DNA of 64,000 nt from JABDGM01 sp046349975 (GCA_046349975.1 JAXMBH010000010.1:1-64000), one strand, 5' to 3'. Positions 18,601 to 27,869 are shown, numbered from the stretch's first letter. A program made the numbers and translations. Notes: generated by a model not told the origin, from the letters alone.

Positions 18601-20223
18601 ACCCAGTCCGCCGAAGAGTACGTCGTTGTCGGCGCCGCCATTGAGTAAGTCATATCCCGCGTCGCCGGTGAGGGAGTCAACGCCGGCATCGCCGCTGAGA
18701 CGATCGTCACCATCGCCAGCGTTCAATGTGTCGTTGCCATCGCCGCCGAACAGGATATCGTTGCCGAGGTCGCCGTTAAGATAATCATTTCCCGTGCCAC
18801 CGTAGAGCGCATCCCCGTCGGCTTCGCCATACAACGCGTCATTGCCACTGTCGCCAGCGAGCGTGTCGTTTCCCGCGCCACCAGAGAGAATGTCGTCATT
18901 CAAACCGCCATTCAAATAGTCCGCGCCGAGGCCGCCTTCTAGATAGTCATCGCCATCGCTGCCAAAGAGATTATCGTCGCCGTCGTTTCCGTAGAGCTTG
19001 TCATTGCCTGCCCCGCCAAAAATCACATCGGACCCAGCGCCGCCGCTCAAATAGTCTACGCCGGCCTCGCCATTCAACGAGTCATTGCCGTCATCGCCAA
19101 ATAGGCCGTCGTCGCCCCAGCCGCCGACGAGGGTATCGGAATCCAGCCCACCCAGGAGTTTGTCGTTCTCCGTGCCGCCGTTTAGATAATCGCGCCCGGC
19201 TTCGCCGTAGAGTGAATCATTCCCCTCATCGCCGCTGAGCCGATCGTCGCCGTCACCCGCCTTGAGGATATCGTCGCCCAAACCGCCGGAAAGTGTGTCG
19301 TTGCCCGTTCCACTGTCGAGCACGTCATTGCCGCTGCCGCCGAAAAGCGAGTCGCCATCCCCTTCGCCGTAAAGATCGTCGTCGCCGTCTTCGCCGATGA
19401 GCGTGTCGTTGCCGACGCCCGCGAGCAGAATGTCATTGCCCGCCCCGCCGTGCATGTAATCGTTGCCCGAGCCGCCCTCGAGGTTGTCATCGCCCTCTTG
19501 GCCATACAGGAAGTCGTGGCCGTCTTCGCCGCGCAGCTCATCGTCACCCAGGCCGCCGACGATCATGTCGTGGCCAGCCCCACCATTGAGATAATCCGCG
19601 CCGTCGTCGCCCGCCAGTGAGTCGTTTCCCTCTTCACCGTACAGGTCGTCGTCGCCATCGCCGCCGACCAGGGTATCGGTGCCCGCGCCGCCATAGAGAA
19701 TATCGTTGCCGCCCGCGCCGCTCAGCGAGTCATCGCCATCTTCTCCAAACAACTGATCGACACCGCTGTTGCCTGTCAGCGTGTCGTTCCCAATGCCGCC
19801 GTGCAAGAAATTGCCGCCAAGCCCACCGATCAAGATATCGTTGCCGCCCTCGCCGAGAGCCAATGAATTCACAGTCGACGTGTTTTGAAAGAAGTCGTCG
19901 CCATCGCTGCCGATGAACCGCACCTCAATCGCCGTTGAACGGTCGAACGTCGCCGACTGAGTGCCGGTCGAATTCAGCATCGTCACGTGGACCTGGTTCG
20001 ATGTATCGGACCAAACGTTCACGCGGTCAGCGCCGGTCGTGCCTTCGATGACGATCGCCGAATTGGTCGGCGTGAAATAGATCTGATTCGCCGAAAGTAG
20101 CTGCCGGCCTTCCAGCGATTCGATGTGCAGCGCTGCCCCGCTCTTGCCGCGCGGGCGACTCACAGGCTTGCGAGATTGAAACGTGACGATGTCGCGAGCG
20201 ATCTTCCAGAGTGAGCGAATCAT
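15601..20223 (-). CDS. Giant LEPR-XLL / RTX / G8 / beta-helix surface protein
   Basis: This 1540-residue protein is modular. Residues 33-45 (IESLEGRQLLSA) match the LEPR-XLL element seen at the N-terminus of large planctomycete exported proteins. Residues about 120-710 are an RTX array of some 60 GGxGxDxLx nonapeptides that should fold on binding calcium. A helical patch with AAVAALQAVWQGGT follows. From about residue 870, NGAWSDPNTWHGG opens a G8 domain, and the remaining 550 residues look like a right-handed beta-helix (VVFESEAT, HFHRAGVM, NNTNGAYMPY). G8 and beta-helix pairs occur in hyaluronan- and polysaccharide-binding proteins. No obvious type I secretion signal is seen at the C-terminus. 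It is likely a calcium-dependent adhesin or glycan-processing protein. Confidence 0.85.
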   Translation of the reverse strand: MIRSLWKIARDIVTFQSRKPVSRPRGKSGAALHIESLEGRQLLSANQIYFTPTNSAIVIEGTTGADRVNVWSDTSNQVHVTMLNSTGTQSATFDRSTAIEVRFIGSDGDDFFQNTSTVNSLALGEGGNDILIGGLGGNFLHGGIGNDTLTGNSGVDQLFGEDGDDSLSGAGGNDILYGGAGTDTLVGGDGDDDLYGEEGNDSLAGDDGADYLNGGAGHDMIVGGLGDDELRGEDGHDFLYGQEGDDNLEGGSGNDYMHGGAGNDILLAGVGNDTLIGEDGDDDLYGEGDGDSLFGGSGNDVLDSGTGNDTLSGGLGDDILKAGDGDDRLSGDEGNDSLYGEAGRDYLNGGTENDKLLGGLDSDTLVGGWGDDGLFGDDGNDSLNGEAGVDYLSGGAGSDVIFGGAGNDKLYGNDGDDNLFGSDGDDYLEGGLGADYLNGGLNDDILSGGAGNDTLAGDSGNDALYGEADGDALYGGTGNDYLNGDLGNDILFGGDGNDTLNAGDGDDRLSGDAGVDSLTGDAGYDLLNGGADNDVLFGGLGHDTLLGGAGDDNLYGEDGNDSLTGDIGDDYLNGGVGADTLFGGAGNDKLYGLDGDDALNGNDGDDYLEAGIGNDRLSGGTGVDLLLGGVGNDSLWGDDGDDTLYADDGDDKLNGGLGNDYLSGGTGNDSLLGNAGNDELLGGANNDVIIGGLGADQLSGDDGEDLLIGGLTAYDQNEAAVAALQAVWQGGTTQADRIAQIQDEAFAAHLHLEESVVDDEASDAIDGGTGQDWFFETGSMPVYLPSDVISEHQQEVAGGGVGFCICGDGHTMVLETSPTRLEGFALVDSLDKISNRDSTETLTSLIPHAGTSMQTEHLTLYQLVRYDQVTNYAIRNGAWSDPNTWHGGVVPAAGAKVLIPVGVEVQVDGVIAARIATVRVDGTLSFNTTRNTLIQVDTMVVSDSGTFQMGTQAAPIARGVTAKVLFTNNGAIDRTWDPYGISRGLIAQGSVSIYGAQVDSYANIGGIATVGTQTLTLKTVPVGWKVGDSVVIAAVTPDTTQNETRTISAILGNIVVLDRPLTYDHTPISSAYSVQIANVTRNVVFESEATAFDRRGHVMFMHNEDVHIGYAGFYRIGRTDKSVPINDPVIQSDWTLKAGTGTNPRARYSVHFHRAGVMDDGNPATIVGSAVVDSAGWGYVNHSSNVDLLNNVAFDVHGAAFNTEVGDEIGSFVGNLAIGSTGTNEELNARDNVQDFGFRGDGFWFQGAGVTVVNNISAGNQGAAFIYYTRGLKTNGVEAQFQSANLVDPSIAHGAATIAVGSVPVREFSGNIGYASGSGITIRYHLQMTEGEQSIIENSDFWNNTNGAYMPYTENTVLRNLRIISKLSPQPSVGIGGNIATQNNSYENLTVSGYFIGILPARQGSTVISGGQYDNTNDVLIYTAALTDRTITITGVPARTTVTTVLQTGGWGSYAVDVFFVKDKILLNYGPYVNQQLYFESQKPDFVPFPTARPDANPAYIGLTNQQLWDRYGVALGGKIAPASAVPAAGLVGLLGLPNA
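18085..19865 (-). repeat. DNA tandem array encoding RTX nonapeptides
   Basis: About 1.8 kb consists of imperfect 27-base units in frame, each encoding one GGxGxDxLx repeat. On the plus strand, strings such as tcgttgcc, gccgccg and gtcatcgcc recur throughout. The units have drifted and no two adjacent units are identical over long stretches. The array arose by internal duplication and could still change length by recombination. Confidence 0.85.
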
Positions 20224-21075
20224 GTTCCCTTGATCCTTGCGGCTTCGCGCGCGGTCTCCGCGGCGATTGTGAAAAGAATTGGCGCCGAACTCGCACCGCG
20301 ATCATTGCGCGCGGTTCGACGAATTACATGAATTGAACTTTGCGACGTTTGCCGAAAAGCTGGCCCGAATCCCTACCGTGAACCGACGTAACAAAAAGCA
20401 CGAACGCCGGTCATACCCGCCAGGGTGACCAGACGATCGTTGCGTTGGCCCGAGGCAAACGCAAAGTGAAACGGATCCTTCCGTACACCTGCTCGCGTCT
20501 CCGCCTCGCTAGAGGCGTCCGAGTTGTATTACACTTCGACGCAAGAGGGGGCGATAGATTTTGCACCCATCTGTTCCACCGGAATTAAAGCACCGCAGTA
20601 CAAGGCAGGCAATACCGGCAGAAAACGTTTTCAGGCCTAGAAAAGGTGGTCCATTTGCGACCAGTCAAATCTCCGCGGAGTTGTGTTTGCGCCGACACTT
20701 CAATGGGACTTCGCGTGCAGCTTGCAGCTGAACGTTATCGGCGCGTTTTCAGGGGAATTTGGTGACCAACTCCGTAGCGAGCCGCAGACTGGCAAAGTCA
20801 ACATACGCCGCTAGGGGGGTGCTTGGCGGCGGACAGCTCTGCCACGCCTGTACACCTGGCCATAACGCTTTGACGCGGCAACGTGGAAAACCCGGTCTAT
20901 GACGCCCGCCAAATGCGACTCGACACTTGGTCGAGCGAGCTTCTCTTCGTCGAACACTAGCTAACCGGTCGCCCCCAAGAGGCCTTCTGTTCCTCGCGAG
21001 CAGATTCTTAAATGTGTCCTCAGGCGCGCAATAGCAGACGCCCCAAGCACCCTCACGACACGAACCAGCGAGTTT
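20224..21075. other. Gene-free 850-base region
   Basis: This lies upstream of the giant RTX gene and downstream of the first metallophosphoesterase, both leftward. No open frame with family features, no tRNA and no repeat shared with other parts of the window was found. It must contain the promoter of the RTX gene, but no convincing -10/-35 pair was located. Confidence 0.5.
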
Positions 21076-23487
21076 TCACATCGCAATATCAGCAGCGTAC
21101 ATCAAGCACAGGTTAGCCCGCCGAATTGCGAATCCCCTGCCCCACGTCGCCAAAATGCCGCCAGCTGCGATGCCAAACACAAACCCTGAATGTGGCTCGG
21201 GCACCGCGCCAATTCCCAAGCCGCCTCCCGCCGTTCGGCCGATACCAGGAGCGCCCACATTGCTCCGCCACACGACGTAGTCAGACGTATCGACCTGCCC
21301 GTCATTGTTCGCGTCGGCCGTTAGTGAACCGCCGGTCGCGCCATATTGCGAGCGCCACACCAGGTAATCGCTCTGATCGACTTTCAGATCACGATTAAAG
21401 TCGCCCGGCAACACGAGCGGTGTAATCCCGTTCGTGAAACCAACAAATGCCCAGGCAAACGTCGTGTCTTCCAGCGACGTGCCCGGAAGGTCATACGAAT
21501 TGATCAAGAACTTGCCGTCTGGCGCTGCTGCATAGGTCAGAAAATTGTCGTCCGGCGATGTCACGCTTCCGCTCGTCTTCAAATTGGCGACGGTCAGAAT
21601 CAACATGCCGCTCTCGGGGCTCTCGCCGGCGACCAGCAGCTCGTACTGCCCAGTTGAAAGACGATTCATCGTAAAGCTGCCGGCGGATTCGAGCGTTGAA
21701 TTCGCCTCGCCGTCGTAATAACCGCCAATAAGCCCCGGGCTTGCGAACGGCAAATACAAAAAGCTCCAGTTCGCCGCTCCTGCGCTCGTGCCTCCGACAC
21801 TCGTGCCAAACTCGTGCGCACTCTGGGCCGTTCGCACGTCCCAGCCGCTGCCGTCTGCCAACGGGCCAGTTTGCACGACCACATTGCTGTTGCTGTTGCC
21901 GATCGTAAACAGCATGCCGTCGGTGAGAGAATTGACACCCAAATTGACGTTGTAGCGGCCCGCGGCGGTCCGGCTGACATTCGCCTGCGTCACCCCATTC
22001 GATGCGCCTGGCGCCAGGTTGCCGTCATTGTTCACGTGCGCTCCGCGGAATCCCGCGCCGAATCGGAACCACGCCACCGATGCGTCGAAATTCACTTCGT
22101 TGCAGCAGGTAACGCCGGCCTCGGTTGTCGATAGCGCAAAATTTCCCGTGCCAAAACTGTTGCGGCTAGCTTCTACGGTCGCTTCTCGGCCGACAAAATC
22201 GGGGCGATCGTGCTGCGTGATTGTCGCCAGCAAGATGCCGTCCGTATATTTGATTCCTTTGCCGGCGACTGCCAATTCAAAGTCGCCTCGATTAGCCTGG
22301 GGCGTCGTAAATGCTTCCGGCGACGTCTGCGCAATGCCGATCGATGAGATTGTGTTTGCCGTCGGGTTCGTCGGCCCGTTCATCTTCAAATTGGCCGCAA
22401 TCGCCCGCAGCGGCGGCGGAGGCGCCACCACCGGGCCGTGCAGTTGATCAAGCTGCAGCGTAAAGTGCTGCGTGTAGAGCTGGCTGTATTGGTCCAAGTA
22501 TGGCGAGTACGTGCGCACTTCGACAGTTCCATCCGCCTTGAACTCCAAGAGCCGCATGTTTCCCGGACCGTTTAGATTAATGTCATCCTGCGAATTGGCC
22601 AGCATCTGGTGCACCGGGTGGCCGCCATCGCTCAGGTCGCTCCGGTAACCCGTGCCCGGCGCCAGCACATGCCCGCTGAACACAAAATCAATGTTGTCGT
22701 GAGTTCGAATCAGCTTGTTCCAGATCTCTTCGCCGTCGTTCACGATGCTCTCCGGCGGCGACAGCCAAACCGGCGGAAATTGATGCGGGTTCGCATACTG
22801 GGTCGTGCCCTTGGTCGCCCAGTCATAGCGAGTGTCGTCGGAGAACATGTAAGCATGCGTCAGGACCATCGTGCGATAGTCGGGGTGCGCGTCGATCACC
22901 GACGATGCCCAGGCCAGCGTCTCGTTCGTTGGCGCCCACTCCATGTTCACGATCAGCCAGTTCTGTCCGTTGGCTGTGAATGTATGCCAAGATGAGTCGG
23001 TTTTGGTTGGCTGAGCAAACCCGCCGATGCTCGGCTGCGTGGCGTAGTACGAGCCCGGTCCGAAATACGCCGGATCATTGAACAGCGAATCACGGTTCGC
23101 CGCGTTCCCGTTGACACCCACGTCGTGATTGCCCGTCACCATCGCGTATGGCACCACGCCGTTCAGATTATTCATCGCCGTCAGCGCGCGGTCCCATTCC
23201 GCCACAGCACCCGTTTGCACGACGTCGCCCTCGTGCAGCACGTACTTGAGATTCAAGTCAGCAGCATGATCTCGCAGAAATGCCGTCTGAGAATTGAAAA
23301 TCGGCGCGTCATTGGCGGTATAGGAATACCACTGGGTGTCCGGCAGGACTGCCAACGTCCAGGACCCTGGCGAAATCGGCAGCACGCCTGCGTCCGCTAC
23401 GCCGCTCATTGCCCAACATGTGAACGCAACGGCCAACGCCCGGCAGAGGAGGCACGGCATTTGGCGGGAGCGAATCGAAGTTGCCAT
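21076..23487 (-). CDS. Secreted metallophosphoesterase with dockerin-like repeats and PEP-CTERM tail (paralog A)
   Basis: The 803-residue exported protein has a signal peptide (LAVAFTCWAMSGVADA). A calcineurin-like phosphoesterase domain follows: LPDTQWYS, HEGDVVQTG, TGNHDVG, LTHAYM and FSGHVL are the five metal-binding blocks, with Gln in the first where many members have His. A central beta-rich region of about 400 residues is shared with the next gene. Near the C-terminus, GDFNRDLKVDQSDYLVWRSQ and ADANNDGQVDTSDYVVWRS form a dockerin type I-like calcium pair. AVPEPHSG plus a hydrophobic segment and RR make a PEP-CTERM sorting signal, unusually followed by about a dozen extra residues. Substrate unknown. 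Confidence 0.85.
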   Translation of the reverse strand: MATSIRSRQMPCLLCRALAVAFTCWAMSGVADAGVLPISPGSWTLAVLPDTQWYSYTANDAPIFNSQTAFLRDHAADLNLKYVLHEGDVVQTGAVAEWDRALTAMNNLNGVVPYAMVTGNHDVGVNGNAANRDSLFNDPAYFGPGSYYATQPSIGGFAQPTKTDSSWHTFTANGQNWLIVNMEWAPTNETLAWASSVIDAHPDYRTMVLTHAYMFSDDTRYDWATKGTTQYANPHQFPPVWLSPPESIVNDGEEIWNKLIRTHDNIDFVFSGHVLAPGTGYRSDLSDGGHPVHQMLANSQDDINLNGPGNMRLLEFKADGTVEVRTYSPYLDQYSQLYTQHFTLQLDQLHGPVVAPPPPLRAIAANLKMNGPTNPTANTISSIGIAQTSPEAFTTPQANRGDFELAVAGKGIKYTDGILLATITQHDRPDFVGREATVEASRNSFGTGNFALSTTEAGVTCCNEVNFDASVAWFRFGAGFRGAHVNNDGNLAPGASNGVTQANVSRTAAGRYNVNLGVNSLTDGMLFTIGNSNSNVVVQTGPLADGSGWDVRTAQSAHEFGTSVGGTSAGAANWSFLYLPFASPGLIGGYYDGEANSTLESAGSFTMNRLSTGQYELLVAGESPESGMLILTVANLKTSGSVTSPDDNFLTYAAAPDGKFLINSYDLPGTSLEDTTFAWAFVGFTNGITPLVLPGDFNRDLKVDQSDYLVWRSQYGATGGSLTADANNDGQVDTSDYVVWRSNVGAPGIGRTAGGGLGIGAVPEPHSGFVFGIAAGGILATWGRGFAIRRANLCLMYAADIAM

Positions 23488-23851
23488 ATCTTAAGGCCGG
23501 AATTGCCGACAAACACTGGTGCCAATCGCGGAGGGAAGAAATCAGGCGCATCCTCGCTCGTTAGCCTGCTCAAGCGATCCGCCGCCCCCAAGAGTAGAGG
23601 CCGAACCAACCGATTGTCGCAACACCAGGGCGCAGAGCTCTCATGGCCGCGGTGGTCCGACGCGCCGTCGTACTGTCCCAACGCCCATTGTACTCCGGCA
23701 AGAAAAATGAGTACAGAAACCGGCCACGCCGCACCGCCACCGCTGCCGACTGCGCAACTTGTAGCAGAAATGCGAGCACCTTACAGCAGCCATGCGGCGA
23801 ACTGATCAGCCACCGCCAGCTTGGGAACACGTGCAATCGAGACTCGCCTCG
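23488..23851. other. Spacer between the two metallophosphoesterase paralogs
   Basis: These 364 bases presumably carry the promoter of paralog A. Small frames on both strands look random. No terminator or repeat was recognised. Confidence 0.5.
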
Positions 23852-26182
23852 CTACCGACGCCGGCGATCGCCCAACCCGAAACACATCGCCAGACTCCAC
23901 AGTGCGAGCGTTGCAGGTTCGGGCACGAGCTGTCCGCCCACCTGCAACCCGCCCGCCCCAGAACCCACCGGTGGTAAGCCCTTTCTGAGGAGGATATAGT
24001 CGGTGGCATCGACCGTGCCGTCGCCGTTCCAATCGGCGGTCAATCCTTCGCCGGTCATCCCGAATTGCGACCGCCATAGCCGATACGCGGCATTGGATGT
24101 ACTGCTCCCAAGGTCGAGGGCCGAGAAGCCTTGAGCGAAGCTCACAAATGCCCAAGCGAAGGTGGTGTCTTCGAGCGCTGAGCCCGGCAAGTCGTACGAG
24201 TTAATCAAGAACGTACCGTTCGCGCTCGCTTGGTACGTCAAGAAGTTGTCATCCGGCGACGTGATGTTGCCGATTGTCCGTGAATTGGCCACCGTCATGA
24301 TCAGCATGCCAGACTCCGGAGTTTCGCCAGGAAGTGCGAGCTCGTACTGACCAGTCGCCAACCGGTTCATCGTGAAATCGCCGACCGAACTAAGTGAAGC
24401 ATTGTCGGCGCCGTTAAAGTAACCACCGATGAGACCCGGTGTCGTAAACGGCAAATACAGAAAGCTCCAGTTGGCCGCGCCCGCTGGCGTGCTGCCAACA
24501 CTCGTTCCGAAGTCGTGAGCGCTTTGCGCGACGCGAATATCCCAACTGCTGCCATCCGCCCGCGGCGCGGTTTGCACCACCACGTTGCTGTTATTGTCGC
24601 CGATCGTAAACAGCATCCCGTCCGTCATCGAGTTCACGCCGAGATCAACGTTGTAACGGCCGAAAGTCTGCCGCGTGACATTCGCCTGCGTCACACCATT
24701 GAACGCGCCTGCTGCCAGGCTGCCGTCGTTATTGACGTGTGCTCCCCGGAACCCAGCGCCAAATCGGAACCAAGCGACGGAAGTATTCACGTTCACTTCG
24801 TTGCAGCAGCCGATGCCCGCCTCGGTCGTCGACAGCGCCATATAGCCATCGTTGAAGCTGTTGCGGCCAACTTCCACCGTTGCATGCCGGCCGACAAAAT
24901 CCGGCCGATCATGCTGCGCGATGGACGCGAGCAAAATTCCATCCGTATATTTGATGCCGCTGCCACCAACGCTCAATTCAAAGTCACCACGATTGCCCAC
25001 CGGAATGCCGAACGATGGATCCGATGACTGCGGAATCTTCAGCAGGCCGGCTGACCCGTTCGCGGGCATCGTGTCGCCGTTCATCACGAAATTCGCCGCC
25101 ACGGCCCGCATCGGCGGCGGAGGCGGAGTCAGCGGTGCATGCAATTGATCAAGCCGCAGCGTGAATTGCTGGGTGTATTGCCGATTGTATTGGTCCAGGT
25201 ACGGCGAGTACGTTCGCAAATCGACCGATCCATCAGTCTTGAATTCCAACAGCCGCATGTTGCCAAGACCGTTCGGATCATCCTGCGAATTGGCCAGCAA
25301 TTGATGGACCGGGTGCCCGCCGTCGCTCATATCGCTGCGATATCCAGTACCCGGGCTCAGCGCATGCCCGCTGAATACGAAATCAATGTTGTCATGCTTG
25401 CGAATGAGTTTATTCCACATCTCTTCGCCATCGTTAACGACACTTTCGGGGCCCGTCAGCCACTGAGGTGGAAACTGATGCGGATTCGCATATTGGCTAG
25501 TACCCTTTTCGGCCCAGTTATAACGCGTGTTATCCCAATACATGTAAGAGTGGGTAATGACCATCGTGCGATAACTGGAATGGTCGCTGATCACCTGCGA
25601 GGCCCAATCGAGCATCTCATTCGTCGGCCCCCACTCGAGGTTCACTACTAACCAGTCTTGCCCGTTCGCATTGAACGTGTGCCATGAGCTGTCTGTCTTA
25701 CCTTCTTGATAGAAGCCGCCGATGCTCGGCTGAGTGGCGTAATATGAACCCGGACCAAAGTACGCCGGATTATTAAACCCTGATTCGCGATTCGCCGCGT
25801 TTCCGCCAACTCCCAAATCATGATTGCCAGTCGTCAACGCGTACGGTACCACGCCATTGAGCGTGCTCATGGCTGTCAGCGCGCGGTCCCATTCCGAGTT
25901 GATCCCGGTTTGAACGATGTCCCCCTCATGCAGCACATATTTGAGATTCAAGTCAGCCGCATGGTCGCGCAGAAAATTCGTCTGCGAATAGAACATCGGC
26001 GCGTTCGCGTCGTTGTACGAATACCACTGCGTATCTGGCAGAATGGCCAACGTCCAGGAACCAGCCGAAATCGGCTGGACGCCTGCGACCAATAGCCGAT
26101 TACCGCTGGTCGCTATCAAAAGCGCTGCTAAGAGCACTGAGAGCGTTTTCATCCATCGAAGCGCAGAGTTGCAAATTTGCAT
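23852..26182 (-). CDS. Secreted metallophosphoesterase with PEP-CTERM tail (paralog B)
   Basis: This 776-residue protein is similar to paralog A from end to end. A signal peptide (TLSVLLAALLIATSG) is followed by the phosphoesterase blocks LPDTQWYS, HEGDIVQTG, TGNHDLG, ITHSYM and FSGHAL, so the metal site is intact. The shared beta-rich middle follows. Of the dockerin-like pair only the second half keeps its calcium residues (ADWNGDGTVDATDYILLR); the first has become SSTSNAAYRLWRSQ. It ends VPEPATLALW plus a hydrophobic run and RRRR, a textbook PEP-CTERM signal for exosortase-like sorting to the surface. The two genes are a tandem duplication that has since diverged. Confidence 0.85.
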   Translation of the reverse strand: MQICNSALRWMKTLSVLLAALLIATSGNRLLVAGVQPISAGSWTLAILPDTQWYSYNDANAPMFYSQTNFLRDHAADLNLKYVLHEGDIVQTGINSEWDRALTAMSTLNGVVPYALTTGNHDLGVGGNAANRESGFNNPAYFGPGSYYATQPSIGGFYQEGKTDSSWHTFNANGQDWLVVNLEWGPTNEMLDWASQVISDHSSYRTMVITHSYMYWDNTRYNWAEKGTSQYANPHQFPPQWLTGPESVVNDGEEMWNKLIRKHDNIDFVFSGHALSPGTGYRSDMSDGGHPVHQLLANSQDDPNGLGNMRLLEFKTDGSVDLRTYSPYLDQYNRQYTQQFTLRLDQLHAPLTPPPPPMRAVAANFVMNGDTMPANGSAGLLKIPQSSDPSFGIPVGNRGDFELSVGGSGIKYTDGILLASIAQHDRPDFVGRHATVEVGRNSFNDGYMALSTTEAGIGCCNEVNVNTSVAWFRFGAGFRGAHVNNDGSLAAGAFNGVTQANVTRQTFGRYNVDLGVNSMTDGMLFTIGDNNSNVVVQTAPRADGSSWDIRVAQSAHDFGTSVGSTPAGAANWSFLYLPFTTPGLIGGYFNGADNASLSSVGDFTMNRLATGQYELALPGETPESGMLIMTVANSRTIGNITSPDDNFLTYQASANGTFLINSYDLPGSALEDTTFAWAFVSFAQGFSALDLGSSTSNAAYRLWRSQFGMTGEGLTADWNGDGTVDATDYILLRKGLPPVGSGAGGLQVGGQLVPEPATLALWSLAMCFGLGDRRRR

Positions 26183-26741
26183 GTGGATCTCAACCAGCAG
26201 AGTCGACTGAGTGCGAGCTGCGAGTAAAACCGAAAAACTACGGGCACGGAGCGGCTATTCTTCGACGCCTACGCACAATAAGCAGTTGCTCCCCAACGCT
26301 CATTCCATAACATTCATTGTGAATGAGCGAAGCGAAATAATCTGCTTACTGCCCAGCACCGCCCAGCGATTTCCGCCAAAAAAGATGAGTTAATCCGGCG
26401 AACCGCCGTTACTCCAGTGCCCATTCAGGTGGGCTCGGCCAGCACGGTTTTCGCCAGACCGATTGATTTTATCCGCGCTATACAGAAATGTATAGAAATT
26501 TCGTGTTGCGGGTTTCCACGTCCCGCCCGCGTTCAGAGTACCGCGCTGTAACTAAGCTTGGGAAATCGAACGGTCATCGCACGGCCAGCCCTACCCGCCA
26601 AATTCGACCAGCCGTTCTGAAGGTCGCAGCCTGTCTCTTCCCTCACGTTGTGAAAAATCACCCTCATTTGCGACGGTTTTGCGACCCCCTCTATAATGAG
26701 GAATCTCAACGAAGTCCCCCCGCCGCCTGTCAGGATGCGAC
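26183..26741. other. Divergent intergenic region
   Basis: This 560-base stretch separates paralog B (leftward) from the methyltransferase (rightward). It is less GC-rich than the genes. It contains a good rightward promoter candidate at 26668-26697 and nothing else recognised. Confidence 0.6.
26668..26697 (+). promoter_or_regulatory. Candidate sigma-70 promoter for the methyltransferase
   Basis: TATAAT (26692-26697) is a perfect -10 box and TTGCGA (26668-26673) is a fair -35 at 18 bases. Initiation near 26704 would give a leader of about 38 bases to the ATG at 26742. Confidence 0.55.
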
Positions 26742-27869
26742 ATGACGACTGAGCTCGACACGCCCGCGCTCTGCGCCCACGAGTCTATCTTTATTTGCCC
26801 CCAAACCAAGTTGCCACTGCGGCCCCTGCCGCTGGAACAGGCCATAGCCGCTCTCGGCGCCCAAAATCTCATTCCGCGCACCAACATCGACAAGCCCCCC
26901 TTTGGCGTGACCGCGACCATGATGGTCCGCTCCGACAATGCGTGTGCCTACCCGGTCGTCGACGGCGTGCCGATTCTCCTCGTCCCCGAACAGATCACCC
27001 CGGCGAGCCGGCCCCAGCAGTTCGACCTCGACGACATCAAATACGCCGAAGCGTACCAGGAGATGACGCATTACAACAAAGTCGGCCAAAACGAAGCGGC
27101 CCGCATTCGCGAGTCGCAGTCGTATCAACTAACCGAGCCCGTCATTAAACTCCAGCCCGCAGACCGCGATCGATTCCTTGAACCAAAGTCGGTGTGGCTC
27201 GATTGCGTGCCCGACTGCAAAGCGCAGTACGAATCCTATAAGTATTTAGAGCCCATCAAAGGCAAACGCGTCATGCAGCTTGGCGGCAAGGGCATTCATG
27301 CTGTGAAGTTATTGCTTGCCGGCGCTGCCGAAGCCTGGCTCGTCACGCCGATGCTCGGCGAGGTCTACTGTTCCATCGCGCTCGCCCGCGAGGCCGGAGT
27401 TTTAGATCGCCTCCGCTGTGCCGTCGGCGTCGCCGAAGAGATTCCCATCGCCGACGCCACGTTCGATGGCATCTACTCCGCCGGTTGCGTCCACCACATG
27501 ACGACCGAACTTGCTATGCCCGAAATCGCCCGCGTCCTCAAACCCGGCGGCCGCTTCTCGAGCTTCGATCCCTGGCGAGCGCCGTTCTACGCGCTCGGCA
27601 TCAAGATTTTTGGCAAGCGCGAAGTCGATGTCTTCTGCCGCCCACTCAACAAGACCCGCGTCGCGCCGCTGTTCGAAACGTTCCCGAACGCCAAAAAAGA
27701 ACAGTACGGCGCACTCATGCGCTATCCCATGCTCGCGCTCTCGAAAATGGGACTGCGTCTCACGTTTCCCATGATGTGGCGGCTCTACCGCCTCGACGAA
27801 GCCGTCTGCAACTGCATTCCCGGCATGCGCAACTTCGGCAGCAGCGTCGCACTGTTCGCGACGAAATAG
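26742..27869 (+). CDS. Class I SAM-dependent methyltransferase with Trm112-like N-terminus
   Basis: In this 375-residue protein, the first 85 residues (FICPQTKLPLRPL ... YPVVDGVPILLVPEQ) resemble the Trm112/UPF0434 small domain that often precedes methyltransferases, with only one cysteine left at the metal site. The catalytic domain starts near residue 175: VMQLGGKGIHAVKLLLAGA is a degenerate motif I. DATFDGIYSAGCVHHMTTE is motif IV, and RVLKPGGRFSSFDPW is motif VI, typical of methyltransf_11 enzymes. The substrate cannot be predicted. It stands alone, with about 500 bases to the next gene and its own promoter candidate. Confidence 0.8.
   Translation: MTTELDTPALCAHESIFICPQTKLPLRPLPLEQAIAALGAQNLIPRTNIDKPPFGVTATMMVRSDNACAYPVVDGVPILLVPEQITPASRPQQFDLDDIKYAEAYQEMTHYNKVGQNEAARIRESQSYQLTEPVIKLQPADRDRFLEPKSVWLDCVPDCKAQYESYKYLEPIKGKRVMQLGGKGIHAVKLLLAGAAEAWLVTPMLGEVYCSIALAREAGVLDRLRCAVGVAEEIPIADATFDGIYSAGCVHHMTTELAMPEIARVLKPGGRFSSFDPWRAPFYALGIKIFGKREVDVFCRPLNKTRVAPLFETFPNAKKEQYGALMRYPMLALSKMGLRLTFPMMWRLYRLDEAVCNCIPGMRNFGSSVALFATK

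Noticed and set aside
17506..18648. 380-codon rightward frame opposite the RTX array
   Set aside because: It is produced by the periodic 27-base units read on the other strand and has no independent features.
18085..19865. CRISPR-like periodicity
   Set aside because: Units are directly adjacent 27-base coding repeats without spacers, translated as RTX nonapeptides.
23125..23805. 226-codon rightward frame across the start of metallophosphoesterase A
   Set aside because: It lies opposite the phosphoesterase motifs and has no features of its own.
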